From positions 1-64,000 of the forward strand of contig DATNPH010000076.1 in assembly GCA_036703315.1 (NCBI GenBank): DNA of 64,000 nt. Direction: 5' to 3'. This stretch comes from DATNPH01 sp036703315 (GTDB lineage: Bacteria; Cyanobacteriota; Cyanobacteriia; Cyanobacteriales; Coleofasciculaceae). The position numbers and the translations under genes were made by a program. Below the pieces are notes generated by a model. It saw only the letters and a list, made by a program, of their open reading frames with translations, did not search any database and was not told where the DNA came from. The number at the start of each line of letters is the position of its first letter. Within the stretch, counting starts at the first letter, position 1. Of this stretch, positions 1 to 9,300 are shown in pieces.

Positions 1-2259
1 TGGGGACGGCGACCGCTGACCGAAAAGCAGTTACAGTATGCCAAGATGGATACGGTTTATCTGGCTCAGGTGCATCTTCGTTTACTAGAACTAGCTAACC
101 CGATTAAAACAAAGCCAGTGGCTAAGACTTCAGATTCAAAAGACCACTCTTTAAGCGTTACTAAAGTACGAGTTGCTTTTGAGTGTCCCCGCTTGTTTTA
201 TTTGGGGCATCACTTTGGTGGGAAGATGATGTTTCAGCCCTCTGGCAGTCCACCCAAGGTTGGCACTGAATTTCATCAGTTCGCTGACCATTTTGCATTT
301 ATCGCCAAGCAGGAACCCCGATTTCAAGCGTTGTTTGAGCCAGAAGCTGACGAGCTAAATGTAGACGCGATCGCTCAACAACTACAACAGCTATTCTATG
401 AACTAGCCTTTTACCCTCACCTAAAAGCAGCTAGCCAAACCGATCCGGGGAAAGCACCCGCGCTTTTTCAAGTTTGGGAAGGATTAAAAGGACTAATCCG
501 CTGTTGGGCTAAATTGCTGGTACAAAATCGGCGCTATTGCAGTGCATCTGATGTTATTACCAAAACTCTAATCGCCCTCAAACCTAGCGTTAAGCATCAC
601 TTCCAACTGCCTGATGGTACACAGCAACTGGTGCAGGGAAGATTCGACAGCATAGTTTATGACTTTGAAAACCATCGCCTCTGCGTGGTGGAATATAAAA
701 CCTATCAGTCGCCGGATAAGTCAGCCCAACTCGCTCAAGTTGCCCTCTACAGCTATATGCTGCGGGAAAAGCTTGGGGTGTCGATAGACTCAGCCGTCTA
801 CAGTGTTTTGCCCAATTGGGACGAGCTTACTTTTACCTGGGACGAACTAGAAAAGACGGTGCATCAGCTAATTCCCCAGAAATTACAACAGATGCGCCAA
901 TGGATTGACTGGGAACCGCCTCAACCCAATCCGCCGCCACCCACGCCTCATCCAAACTTATTCTGTGACATTTGCCCGCAGCGGAAAAAGTGCCAGACCT
1001 TTTTTGAGGTTGTTGGCGAATTAAAAAACCTAACCCCCCTGCCCCATCGGGAGCAAGGGAAGGGGGAGCAAGATTCCCTTCTCTTGTTAGGGGACGGACT
1101 GGGGGAGTCTTCCTCCCCTCTCCTCTTAGGGGAGGGGCTGGGGGAGGGGTTCTCCACTAATTCGCCAATAACATCAGCCTCTACCCAGCTACCGCCACCT
1201 GTCGATGCTGACGCAATCGCCCAACAGTTGGTAGAAACCCTAAAATCTTTTAAGGTTAATGTTGATTACCTAGGGGCAGCTGTTGGCCCTGCATTTATCC
1301 GGGTGAAGCTGAAACCGCATCTTGGGGTAAGTGTAACCTCTCTACTGAAGAAGTCTGCTGATCTACAGGTACAGCTAGGAATAGCTAATCCCCCTCTGAT
1401 TGCACCGCAAGCTGGGTATGTCAGCGTTGATTTACCCCGCCCCGATCGGCAAGTTGCCAGGTTTGAGGATTACATTCAGTCCCAAGCGCCGCTTCCTGCT
1501 GCCCCGGTGAAGATTGCGATCGGGGTGGATTTGGATGGAAAGTTGGTAGAGGCTGATTTATCTGATCCAAATACCTGTCATTTTTTGGTGGGTGGTACGA
1601 CTGGCAGTGGGAAGAGTGAGTTTTTGCGATCGCTCCTCCTCTCCCTTCTTTCCCGTCATTCCCCTGAACAGCTGAAAATTGCCCTAGTTGACCCAAAACG
1701 AGTCACCTTCCCAGAATTTGAGCAGATGCCTTGGTTGCGATCGCCTGTCGTCAAAGATAGCGAAAACGCGATCGCACTGATGGAACAACTGGTAGATGAA
1801 ATGGATCGGCGTTACCGACTATGTGAGGCAGCGAAATGCTCTCACCTAGATGCCTACAACGAGCAACAGGCTAGAGCGAAAAAGCCAACCGTACCGCGCA
1901 TTGTCTGCATCTTTGATGAATATGCCGACTTTATGGCAGAAAAAGAAGTTCGCAATGCCTTAGAACTGAGCATCAAACGCTTGGGCGCGATGGCAAGGGC
2001 TGCTGGCATTCATCTAATTATTGCCACTCAACGCCCAGAGGCTGGAGTTGTGACACCCATCATCCGTTCCAATCTACCAGGGCGAGTTGCCCTCCGTACT
2101 GCCAGCGAAGCCGACTCAATGATTGTCTTGGGAGGCAAACAAACAGCCGCCGCCTACCTATTGGGGAAAGGAGATTTACTGTATCAAGTGGGTGCCCAGT
2201 TGCATCGATTGCAAAGTTTATATGCATCAAAGATTCAGTTACCGGCATCGAGAAACTGA
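1..2259 (+). CDS. RNase D-like exonuclease / Cas4-like nuclease / FtsK ATPase fusion (5' partial)
   Basis: The reading frame is open from base 1, so the start lies outside the window; the ATG at 46 is internal. The first residues match the end of the RNase D (DEDDy) family, with the Exo III motif Y-x3-D (Tyr codon at 37, Asp codon at 49) in an R-P-L-T-E-x-Q context. Next is a RecB/Cas4-like PD-(D/E)XK nuclease: Cys at 184, G-x3-H, an F-D-S motif, E-Y-K at 691-699, Q-x3-Y, and a C-x2-C-x5-C cluster at 964-993. Four such cysteines carry a 4Fe-4S cluster in Cas4 and AddB. After a repeat-derived linker come an FtsK alpha-like region, Walker A at 1591-1620, Walker B (I-F-D-E-Y) and the A-T-Q-R-P sensor. 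No membrane segments and no gamma domain are seen. A role in DNA processing, repair or exclusion of foreign DNA is inferred. Domain calls are firm; the biological role is unknown. Confidence 0.85.
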   Translation, partial: WGRRPLTEKQLQYAKMDTVYLAQVHLRLLELANPIKTKPVAKTSDSKDHSLSVTKVRVAFECPRLFYLGHHFGGKMMFQPSGSPPKVGTEFHQFADHFAFIAKQEPRFQALFEPEADELNVDAIAQQLQQLFYELAFYPHLKAASQTDPGKAPALFQVWEGLKGLIRCWAKLLVQNRRYCSASDVITKTLIALKPSVKHHFQLPDGTQQLVQGRFDSIVYDFENHRLCVVEYKTYQSPDKSAQLAQVALYSYMLREKLGVSIDSAVYSVLPNWDELTFTWDELEKTVHQLIPQKLQQMRQWIDWEPPQPNPPPPTPHPNLFCDICPQRKKCQTFFEVVGELKNLTPLPHREQGKGEQDSLLLLGDGLGESSSPLLLGEGLGEGFSTNSPITSASTQLPPPVDADAIAQQLVETLKSFKVNVDYLGAAVGPAFIRVKLKPHLGVSVTSLLKKSADLQVQLGIANPPLIAPQAGYVSVDLPRPDRQVARFEDYIQSQAPLPAAPVKIAIGVDLDGKLVEADLSDPNTCHFLVGGTTGSGKSEFLRSLLLSLLSRHSPEQLKIALVDPKRVTFPEFEQMPWLRSPVVKDSENAIALMEQLVDEMDRRYRLCEAAKCSHLDAYNEQQARAKKPTVPRIVCIFDEYADFMAEKEVRNALELSIKRLGAMARAAGIHLIIATQRPEAGVVTPIIRSNLPGRVALRTASEADSMIVLGGKQTAAAYLLGKGDLLYQVGAQLHRLQSLYASKIQLPASRN
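1027..1155 (+). repeat. G-rich repeat inside the FtsK-fusion coding region
   Basis: Two direct copies of a C-rich then G-rich unit, about 34 bp each (near 1077-1109 and 1114-1149), sit in frame between the nuclease and ATPase domains. They encode two L-L-L-G-[DE]-G-L-G-E segments. Sequences of this kind are usual in spacers between genes, so this is likely a repeat that invaded a tolerant linker. Confidence 0.7.
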
Positions 2260-2402
2260 TTAGAGGAACTTTGAGGAAAATACATATCTCAAAAGCCGTC
2301 AGAAATTAGACTTCTTGCATAAATAGTCAACTCTAGGGTGATAAGTACTGTAACTACATAGCAAAAACTTCCGGGAAGCAAGAACCTAATCAGGTGCTGA
2401 AT

Positions 2403-4292
2403 ATGACGATGACCGGGGAACAATTTGACGCACTGGTGAAGCAGTTAGAGGATTATGCCCAACGGCAACCCGCTAATTATAAGCTGCGCCTGCGATTACT
2501 AGCACTTCTGGGTTATGCCTATATTTTTCTCGTTATAGTGGGGTTATTGGCAGTCTTAGCACTTCTAGTACTGATTGTCATTTACAGCCACAGGGTCAAT
2601 GCTCTCCTGATAAAGCTTGGCATCTTAATCCTTGTGCCAGTGTTTATCATCCTGCGATCGCTCTGGGTTCACTTTCCACCGCCAAAAGGATTGGAACTCG
2701 ATCGCAAAAAGGTGCCACGCCTGTTTGACCTCATTAATGAACTGACAAAAGCCCTGCAATCTCCGTCGTTTCATCACGTCCTGCTAACCTCAGAATTCAA
2801 TGCGGCAGTTGTCCAGATTCCTCGCCTTGGTTTGTTGGGATGGCAGCAAAACTACTTGCTCATCGGACTCCCCTTACTGCAAGCCCTTTCTCCCCAGCAA
2901 TTCCGTGCTGTCCTCGCCCACGAGTTGGGACATCTGTCTGGGAACCACAGTCGGTTTGCCGGTTGGATCTATCGGGTTCGCAAAACCTGGGGGCAGATAT
3001 TAGAAAGACTGCACCAAAGTGAACATTCAGCGGCGGCGATTCTGATGACTCGATTTTTGGATTGGTACGCCCCCTACTTCCAGGCTTATTCATTTGTTCT
3101 CGCCCGTGCGGATGAATACGAGGCTGACCGTTGTGCGGCTAAGTTAGCTGGAACTCAACACACAGCTGAGGCGCTACTGAATATTGCCGTCAAAAGTTAC
3201 GTTCTAGAAGAATCCTTCTGGACAAAAGTTTACAAGCAGGCAGATAACCAACCCGACCCTCCGCAAAGTCCTTATAAAGCCTTAGCGAAAGCACTGACTT
3301 CTCAAGGGGAACCAGAAAACGAGAAGAAATGGCTAGAGCAAGCCTTATCAGTCAAAACCAATAATGCCGACACGCACCCCTGTCTGTCAGACCGCCTCAA
3401 GGCTATAGGCTACTCCCCCAAACAACTGCCTTCCTTACCCCCAAAAGTCAAGCTGAGTGCGGCTCAGCAATTCCTGGGAACAGCGGCGGCACAACTCACA
3501 CAAGAGCTAGATACCCAATGGCGAACCGCCGTCAATTACCAATGGCGGGAGCGCTACACCTATGCTCAAAAAGCCCGCCAGGAGTTAAAAGCGTTAGAAG
3601 AGAAAGCCTCAAGCCAATCTCTGACAGTAGAAGAAGCCTGGAATCGCGCCCAGTGGACAATGGAGTTAAGGGGAAACCAGGAGGCAATTCCCTTGTTGCG
3701 GTCAGTTTTGGCAATGCAGAGTGATCATGTCTCAGCCAATTATTTACTAGGACAAATCCTGATTGAACAAGAGGATGTAGCAGGGATCGAGTACCTGGAG
3801 AAGGCAATGGCAAAAGCACCCGATATTGTCCTGTCTGGATGCCAGTTGATGTACAGCTTTTTACAAAAGCAGGGACGGGAGTCAGAAGCGGCTCAATATC
3901 GCCAACGTGCAGAACAACATTACGATCAACTCCTCTTGGCAGAGCAAGAACGCTCTGGGGTCAGTGCAAGCGATCGCTTTGAACCGCATGGTCTCCCAGC
4001 TGAAGTGGAAACACAATTTCGGCAGCAACTCGCCCGTTACCCTCAAATCAAAGAAGCCTATCTGGTGCGAAAAGTGGTGCAATACTTTCCAGAGAAACCT
4101 TTTTACGTTCTAGGTATAATCCGCCGTCGCGCCTTTTTTGAGTGGGAGGGTGAAGACCAAAAACTAATCAACCGCTTAGTAACTGAGTTGAAGTTTCCGG
4201 GTCAAGCTTGGATTTTGCTGTTGCATGGCGTGAATCAACCGTTAGTCAAGGTGCTGCGGCACATGGCAATTACACCGATTTATCGCCGTTAA
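2403..4292 (+). CDS. Membrane-anchored M48 metallopeptidase with TPR repeats
   Basis: An M48-family zinc protease of about 629 residues. The zinc-binding H-E-L-G-H (first His codon at 2919) lies in the family context A-V-L-A-H-E-L-G-H-L. A downstream A-D-E-Y-E-A-D stretch supplies the third ligand, as in HtpX/Ste24 relatives. Two or three hydrophobic segments near residues 35-95 anchor it in the membrane. The C-terminal half has TPR-like helical repeats suited to protein contacts. The frame opens at a GTG at 2394; the ATG at 2403, with CAGG 9-12 bases upstream, is preferred, and the ATG at 2409 is also possible. It stands alone, 134 bp after the FtsK fusion. The family takes part in membrane-protein quality control; the substrate here is unknown. 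Confidence 0.85.
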   Translation: MTMTGEQFDALVKQLEDYAQRQPANYKLRLRLLALLGYAYIFLVIVGLLAVLALLVLIVIYSHRVNALLIKLGILILVPVFIILRSLWVHFPPPKGLELDRKKVPRLFDLINELTKALQSPSFHHVLLTSEFNAAVVQIPRLGLLGWQQNYLLIGLPLLQALSPQQFRAVLAHELGHLSGNHSRFAGWIYRVRKTWGQILERLHQSEHSAAAILMTRFLDWYAPYFQAYSFVLARADEYEADRCAAKLAGTQHTAEALLNIAVKSYVLEESFWTKVYKQADNQPDPPQSPYKALAKALTSQGEPENEKKWLEQALSVKTNNADTHPCLSDRLKAIGYSPKQLPSLPPKVKLSAAQQFLGTAAAQLTQELDTQWRTAVNYQWRERYTYAQKARQELKALEEKASSQSLTVEEAWNRAQWTMELRGNQEAIPLLRSVLAMQSDHVSANYLLGQILIEQEDVAGIEYLEKAMAKAPDIVLSGCQLMYSFLQKQGRESEAAQYRQRAEQHYDQLLLAEQERSGVSASDRFEPHGLPAEVETQFRQQLARYPQIKEAYLVRKVVQYFPEKPFYVLGIIRRRAFFEWEGEDQKLINRLVTELKFPGQAWILLLHGVNQPLVKVLRHMAITPIYRR

Positions 4293-4375
4293 GCTTGGGA
4301 AGCGATCGCCACTTTCATAGCGGTGGGTCTTCTGATCAAGATCAACAACTGAATCAATAGCTTAAGGTGTTTAAT

Positions 4376-5485
4376 ATGCCAAAGCCTTCCCGTTCAAGTG
4401 GCTGCCGTAAAATGCTGCGGCGCTCTTTTTTATTTCTCCTGGGTGTAGCTGCTGCTAACCTTTTAACCGACTACTTTTCAATCGCGCAAAACCGCAACAA
4501 TTTTATCAAGCTCCTAACTCAACTGTGGCAAACATTAGTTGCAAAACTAGATTCATCCCAACCCAACGCCACTACTAAGCCTTTACCCGACACTCCTCTA
4601 CCACAAGCTAGCGTTGCCGATCCGCCAAAGCCTACACCTCAAGAGAGCGTTACTCCTGAACCGCAAGCTCCTCCTAAATCACCCCAACTAGCTACTCCAA
4701 AACGAGTCGCACCTGTACAAGTGACCCAAAAAACTGTGGCTGGGGTGTCTTTCTATCAAACTACGATTGACTTCGCTGACCCGGAGACATTCATTACTAT
4801 TGGGTTAGCTAATAATGCTACTCAAGCTAACAGTGTAACTGTAAACAACGGCGATGAACCCTTTGAAAAGCTTGTTGCTCGCCATCAAGCCGCTGTGGTC
4901 GCCAATGGTACCTTTTTCAGCAAAGATGCTCAAAAACGGGTCATGGGTAACATGGTCGCCGCTGGTCAATTTCTTAATTACAGCCGTTGGGAAAACTATG
5001 GCACCACATTGGGGATTAGAGCAGGTAATCAACTGGAAATGATTACAGCACGAGTTGAAGGTAAGCCAGAGTGGAATCAGCACTGGTTTTCCCTTACCTG
5101 TGGACCGAGACTTATCAAGCAGGGAAAAATTTGGCTATCTCCTAAAACTGAAGGATTTGCTGACCCTCATGTTCTCAATGTGGGAGGTCGCACGGCGATC
5201 GGGTTTCCCGCTAATAGACAACAGCTATTTTTGATTACTTTTCTGGCTGGCTTATCGTTGCAACAAGAAGCTGAAATTATGAAGGCGATCGGCTGTGTTG
5301 AAGCGATGAACTTGGATGGGGGAGCTTCGGAAGCATTAGCTCACAAAGGAGAGATTTTGGTACCAGCAGGACGGAATCTTACCAATGTGATTGTGGTTTA
5401 CGACAGGAATCATCCAGCACCAGCCGCCTTAAAAACGGCTTGGACTAGGTTTCAAAATGGCGATCGCCCTAAATATTCTGACTAA
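4376..5485 (+). CDS. Phosphodiester glycosidase-family (NAGPA/DUF2233) exported protein
   Basis: About 369 residues. The N-terminus has basic residues then a hydrophobic stretch (a signal peptide or membrane anchor), followed by a Pro/Thr/Gln-rich linker of about 70 residues. The C-terminal 240 residues are the NAGPA domain: motifs V-A-N-G-T-F-F, the T-C-G-P-R-L block, G-R-T-A-I-G and the family hallmark N-L-D-G-G-A-S. Members cleave phosphodiester-linked sugars, and bacterial members are thought to act on envelope glycans. The ATG at 4376 has AAGG 9-12 bases upstream and is preferred over the in-frame GTG at 4367. It lies 83 bp after the protease gene on the same strand. Family assignment is good; the substrate is unknown. 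Confidence 0.8.
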   Translation: MPKPSRSSGCRKMLRRSFLFLLGVAAANLLTDYFSIAQNRNNFIKLLTQLWQTLVAKLDSSQPNATTKPLPDTPLPQASVADPPKPTPQESVTPEPQAPPKSPQLATPKRVAPVQVTQKTVAGVSFYQTTIDFADPETFITIGLANNATQANSVTVNNGDEPFEKLVARHQAAVVANGTFFSKDAQKRVMGNMVAAGQFLNYSRWENYGTTLGIRAGNQLEMITARVEGKPEWNQHWFSLTCGPRLIKQGKIWLSPKTEGFADPHVLNVGGRTAIGFPANRQQLFLITFLAGLSLQQEAEIMKAIGCVEAMNLDGGASEALAHKGEILVPAGRNLTNVIVVYDRNHPAPAALKTAWTRFQNGDRPKYSD

Positions 5486-5559
5486 GAAAGTGTTTGTAAA
5501 GTAAAGGTTAATCTAGTTATTTTTGAGGGTATTTTCTGCCTGAATGAATTAGGCAAAAT

Positions 5560-6262
5560 ACAGTGGAATTAAATTCATCAAATACGGCAATGCAACCTGG
5601 TCAGCATTTGGTTATAGTTGCTACGGATTAGTTCTGTGTGGCGTAGTTCAATACATTGAGTTGGGTTATAAATTTGGCAAATTGGCTTTAAGTTTAGTGG
5701 AACGATTAAATGCCCAGAAAGTCAAGACCAAGGTATTCCTAATATTTGGTGTCTGTACAATGCACTGGAAAGAGCATTTCCGGGAATCACTACCACTTAT
5801 GCTTGAGGGCTATCAAAGTGGAGTGGAAACCGGACAACGCGATTGAAAATGCCCAACTCTACAATAACTTAGAACAAAAAGTCAGCGATCGCACCCAAGA
5901 ACTCGCACAAGCACTCGATGATCTCAAAGCCACCCAAGACGAACTGATTCAATCGGCAAAAATGGCAGCTTTGGGACAGCTTATTTCAGGGATTGCCCAC
6001 GAAGTCAATACACCCTTGGGAGCAATTCGTTCCTCAGCAGAGAGCGTGTCTCAGTTCTAGAGTCAAACTCTAGAAGACTTACCCGTACTATTGCATCCCT
6101 CTGTTCAGAGGAAGTAGAGAATTTCTTAGCTTTACTGCAAAAGTCACTCGCAATGTGAATCCAACTTATCCGCTAAAGAAGAGCGCAAATTGAAAAGAGC
6201 CTTAATTAGCCAATTAGAAGATGAAGAGATTGAAGGCGCTGATGACTTTGCCGATACCTTCT
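5560..6262 (+). pseudogene. Wreck of a TPR/GAF/histidine kinase signalling gene
   Basis: In one frame, 5568-5840 encodes a segment closely resembling residues ~955-1040 of the large kinase that follows (shared G-Y-x-F-G, F-N/L-I-F-G and G-Y-x-x-G-V-E-T-G blocks). At about 5836 this is joined out of frame to the end of a GAF domain (I-E-N-A-Q-L-Y), a coiled coil and a histidine kinase dimerisation region ([10 protein letters not shown]). A stop follows at 6058-6060. Kinase-like coding then continues through at least two more frame changes to a stop near 6262. The parent was a kinase-AAA-TPR-GAF protein ending in a histidine kinase rather than a phosphatase. An internal deletion plus frameshifts make it non-functional. 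Confidence 0.8.
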
Positions 6263-6323
6263 AAAAGCTTTATTGTATAAAACCTTGACCCGCTTTTTTT
6301 AAAAAGATTTAAACTACCTAAAC

Positions 6324-9300
6324 ATGAGCAATAACACAACCCTAGAAATTGCTGGATACCAGGTTCTTACCCAAATCTATGAAAGTGCCAACTCCCTCGT
6401 TTATCGAGGCATTCGACCCCAGGACAACCAACCTGTTATCCTCAAGGTACTCAAACAAAACTATCCCACCCCCTCGGAACTCACCCGCTACAAGCAGGAA
6501 TATGAAATTACCCGCAATCTGAACACAGATGGGGTGGTTAAAGCGTATGGATTAGAACCCTATCAGAGAACTTTGGTCATTATCCTTGAGGATTTTGTCG
6601 CGTCATCCTTAAGGCAATTGATGGATGAATGTATGGGGAGAGGCACCCGGAGCTTTAGTGAGGAGGCACTACCCCTACCAGAATTCCTGAGCATTGCTAT
6701 CAAAACGGCCCAGAGTTTGGGCAATATTCACAGCAACAATGTCATCCACAAAGATATCAACCCCGCCAACATCGTCTTTAACCCAGTTTCAGGGATTCTC
6801 AAAATCATCGATTTTGGCATTTCCACGGTATTAAGCCGCGAAAATCCCAGTCTAAAAAATCCCAATGTCTTAGAAGGCACATTAGCCTATCTGTCACCGG
6901 AACAAACGGGACGGATGAACCGAACACTAGATTATCGCACGGATTTTTACTCCCTCGGTGTCACCTTCTACGAACTGCTCACCGGAAGGCTACCTTTTGA
7001 AACGACTGATGCGCTGGAGTTGGTGCATTGTCATATCGCTAAACAGCCAGTACCTCCGCATCAGCTTAATCCAGAAATTCCCAAAGTTGTTTCAGACATT
7101 GTGATGAAACTGATGGCGAAAACGGCCGAGGAGCGATACCAAAGTGCTTGGGGAGTAAAAGCCGATTTAGAAGCCTGTCTAAATCAACTGCAAACTCAAG
7201 GAGCAATTTCAGAATTTCCGCTTGCCGCTAACGATATTTCTGATAAGTTTCAAATTCCGCAACAACTTTATGGCCGTGAGGCAGAAGTTGAAACGTTACT
7301 GACGGCCTTTGAGCGAGTAGCGGACAGCCCCCAATCCCAAAAGGACGCTACCGTGTCCCGCTGCGCTATCGAAATGATGTTGGTGGCAGGCTATTCCGGT
7401 ATTGGTAAGTCAGCGCTGATAGCCGAGATTCATAAACCGAATACCCGACTTAGGGGCTACTTTACAGAGGGCAAATTCGACCAATTTCAGCGTAGCGTGC
7501 CCTACAGCGCGATCGCTAGTGCTTTTCAAGGATTGGTGCGGCAACTGTTAACCGAGAGTTCTTCACAATTGGAGCAATGGCGAGAAAAACTGTTAGCTGC
7601 ATTGGGTACTAGCGGTCAACTGATTATAGACGTGATACCGGAAGTGGAGCTGATAGTGGGCAAGCAGCCCCCCGTGCCAGAGTTAGGGCCCACAGAGTCG
7701 CAAAATCGCTTTAATCTGGTCTTCAGCAAGTTCATTCGCGCCTTGTGCGCCAAAGAGCATCCCCTAGTCATCTTTCTGGATGACTTGCAGTGGGCGGACT
7801 CCGCCACCCTGAAGCTAATAGAACTGATGATGACAGATGCTTCTATGCAATATCTGTTTCTGATTGGGGCGTATCGGGATAATGAAGTCAGCCCAGCGCA
7901 TCCCTTAATGATGATGCTGGATGGCTTGCGTCATCAGGGAGCAACTATCAATTCGATTACCTTAGCTCCTTTAGCTCTCGAACATATTAACCAACTGATT
8001 GCCGATACCTTACATAGCAATACTAACCAAAGTCAAGCTTTAGCAAACCTGGTAATGAGCAAAACGGGAGGCAATCCCTTCTTTGTCAATCAGTTCCTGA
8101 AAACCTTACACGCCGAAAACTTAATAACGTTTGATTTTGAAGGTCACGGCTGGCAGTGGGATATTTCAAACATTGAAGCACAAGGCATCACCGACAACGT
8201 GGTGGAGTTGATGATTGCTAAGTTAAGGAAACTGCCAGAATCAACTCAACAAATTTTGCGTTTAGCATCCTGTGTCGGCGCGTCTTTCGATTTAAACACC
8301 CTCGCGATCATTTGTGAAAAATCACCGAGAGAAATTTTTCCAGATTTGATAACAGCAGTACAGTCAGGGTTAATCCTGCCCAAATCTGAGTTAGATGAAG
8401 ACTTGTTAATTCAAGATTACAAATTCTTGCACGACCGGGTACAACAAGCCGCTTATGCTCTCATTGATGATGACCGCAAAAAAGCGGTGCATCTCCAAAT
8501 TGGGCAGTTGTTGCTAAGGAATGTATCTACTGAGGAGCTACCGGAAAAAATATTTGAGATAGTCGATCATCTGAATGTAGGTCGGGAATTGATAACAGAT
8601 GAAGCCGAGCTAGTGGAATTAGCGCGGTTGAACCTTGAGGCGGGTAAAAAAGCCAAAGAGTCAACGGCTTACGCGGCTGCTTTAGCTCAATACTTCATTC
8701 CAGGAATAGAGGCTTTACCTGGAGATATTTGGAAGACACATTATCAACTGACTTTTGATTTGCATCGAGAAAGGTCAGAATGTGAATATCTATGTGGAAA
8801 CTTTGACCGGGCAGAAGAATTATTTGACCTCATTTTAAATCGAGTAATATCTGATATTGATAAAGCTGAAATATATAATATTCGGTTGGTTTTATACGAT
8901 AATATCGGTCAATATTTAGCAGGAATTCGTATAGCTTCAGAAGCTTTAAAAACTTTGGGGCTAAGTTTGCCGACAAGCAATAAAGCCGAAATAGTTTCAG
9001 AATTAGAATGCGAATTAAAATTGTACCAAGCCAATCTGAAGAAGCTCAAAATAGCGGAGCTAATTGATGCACCAGAAATGACTAATCTCCAGATAAGAGC
9101 TTGTATGAAACTGCTAATGAATATGATTACGCCTGCTTATTACACTGACCAAGACGTGTTTACTTTGATCTCACTAAAAATGGTGAATCTTTCCATCGAA
9201 CATGGAAACTCAAAGGAATCAGCTTATGGATATTGTCTCTGGGGCAGTCTAGCTGGCGTAAGATTAGATGACTATGAGGTAGGCTATGAATTCGGTCAAC

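Noticed and set aside
948..1157. Minus-strand frame over the G-rich repeat in the FtsK fusion
   Set aside because: Pro/Ser low-complexity shadow of the repeat; no independent coding evidence.
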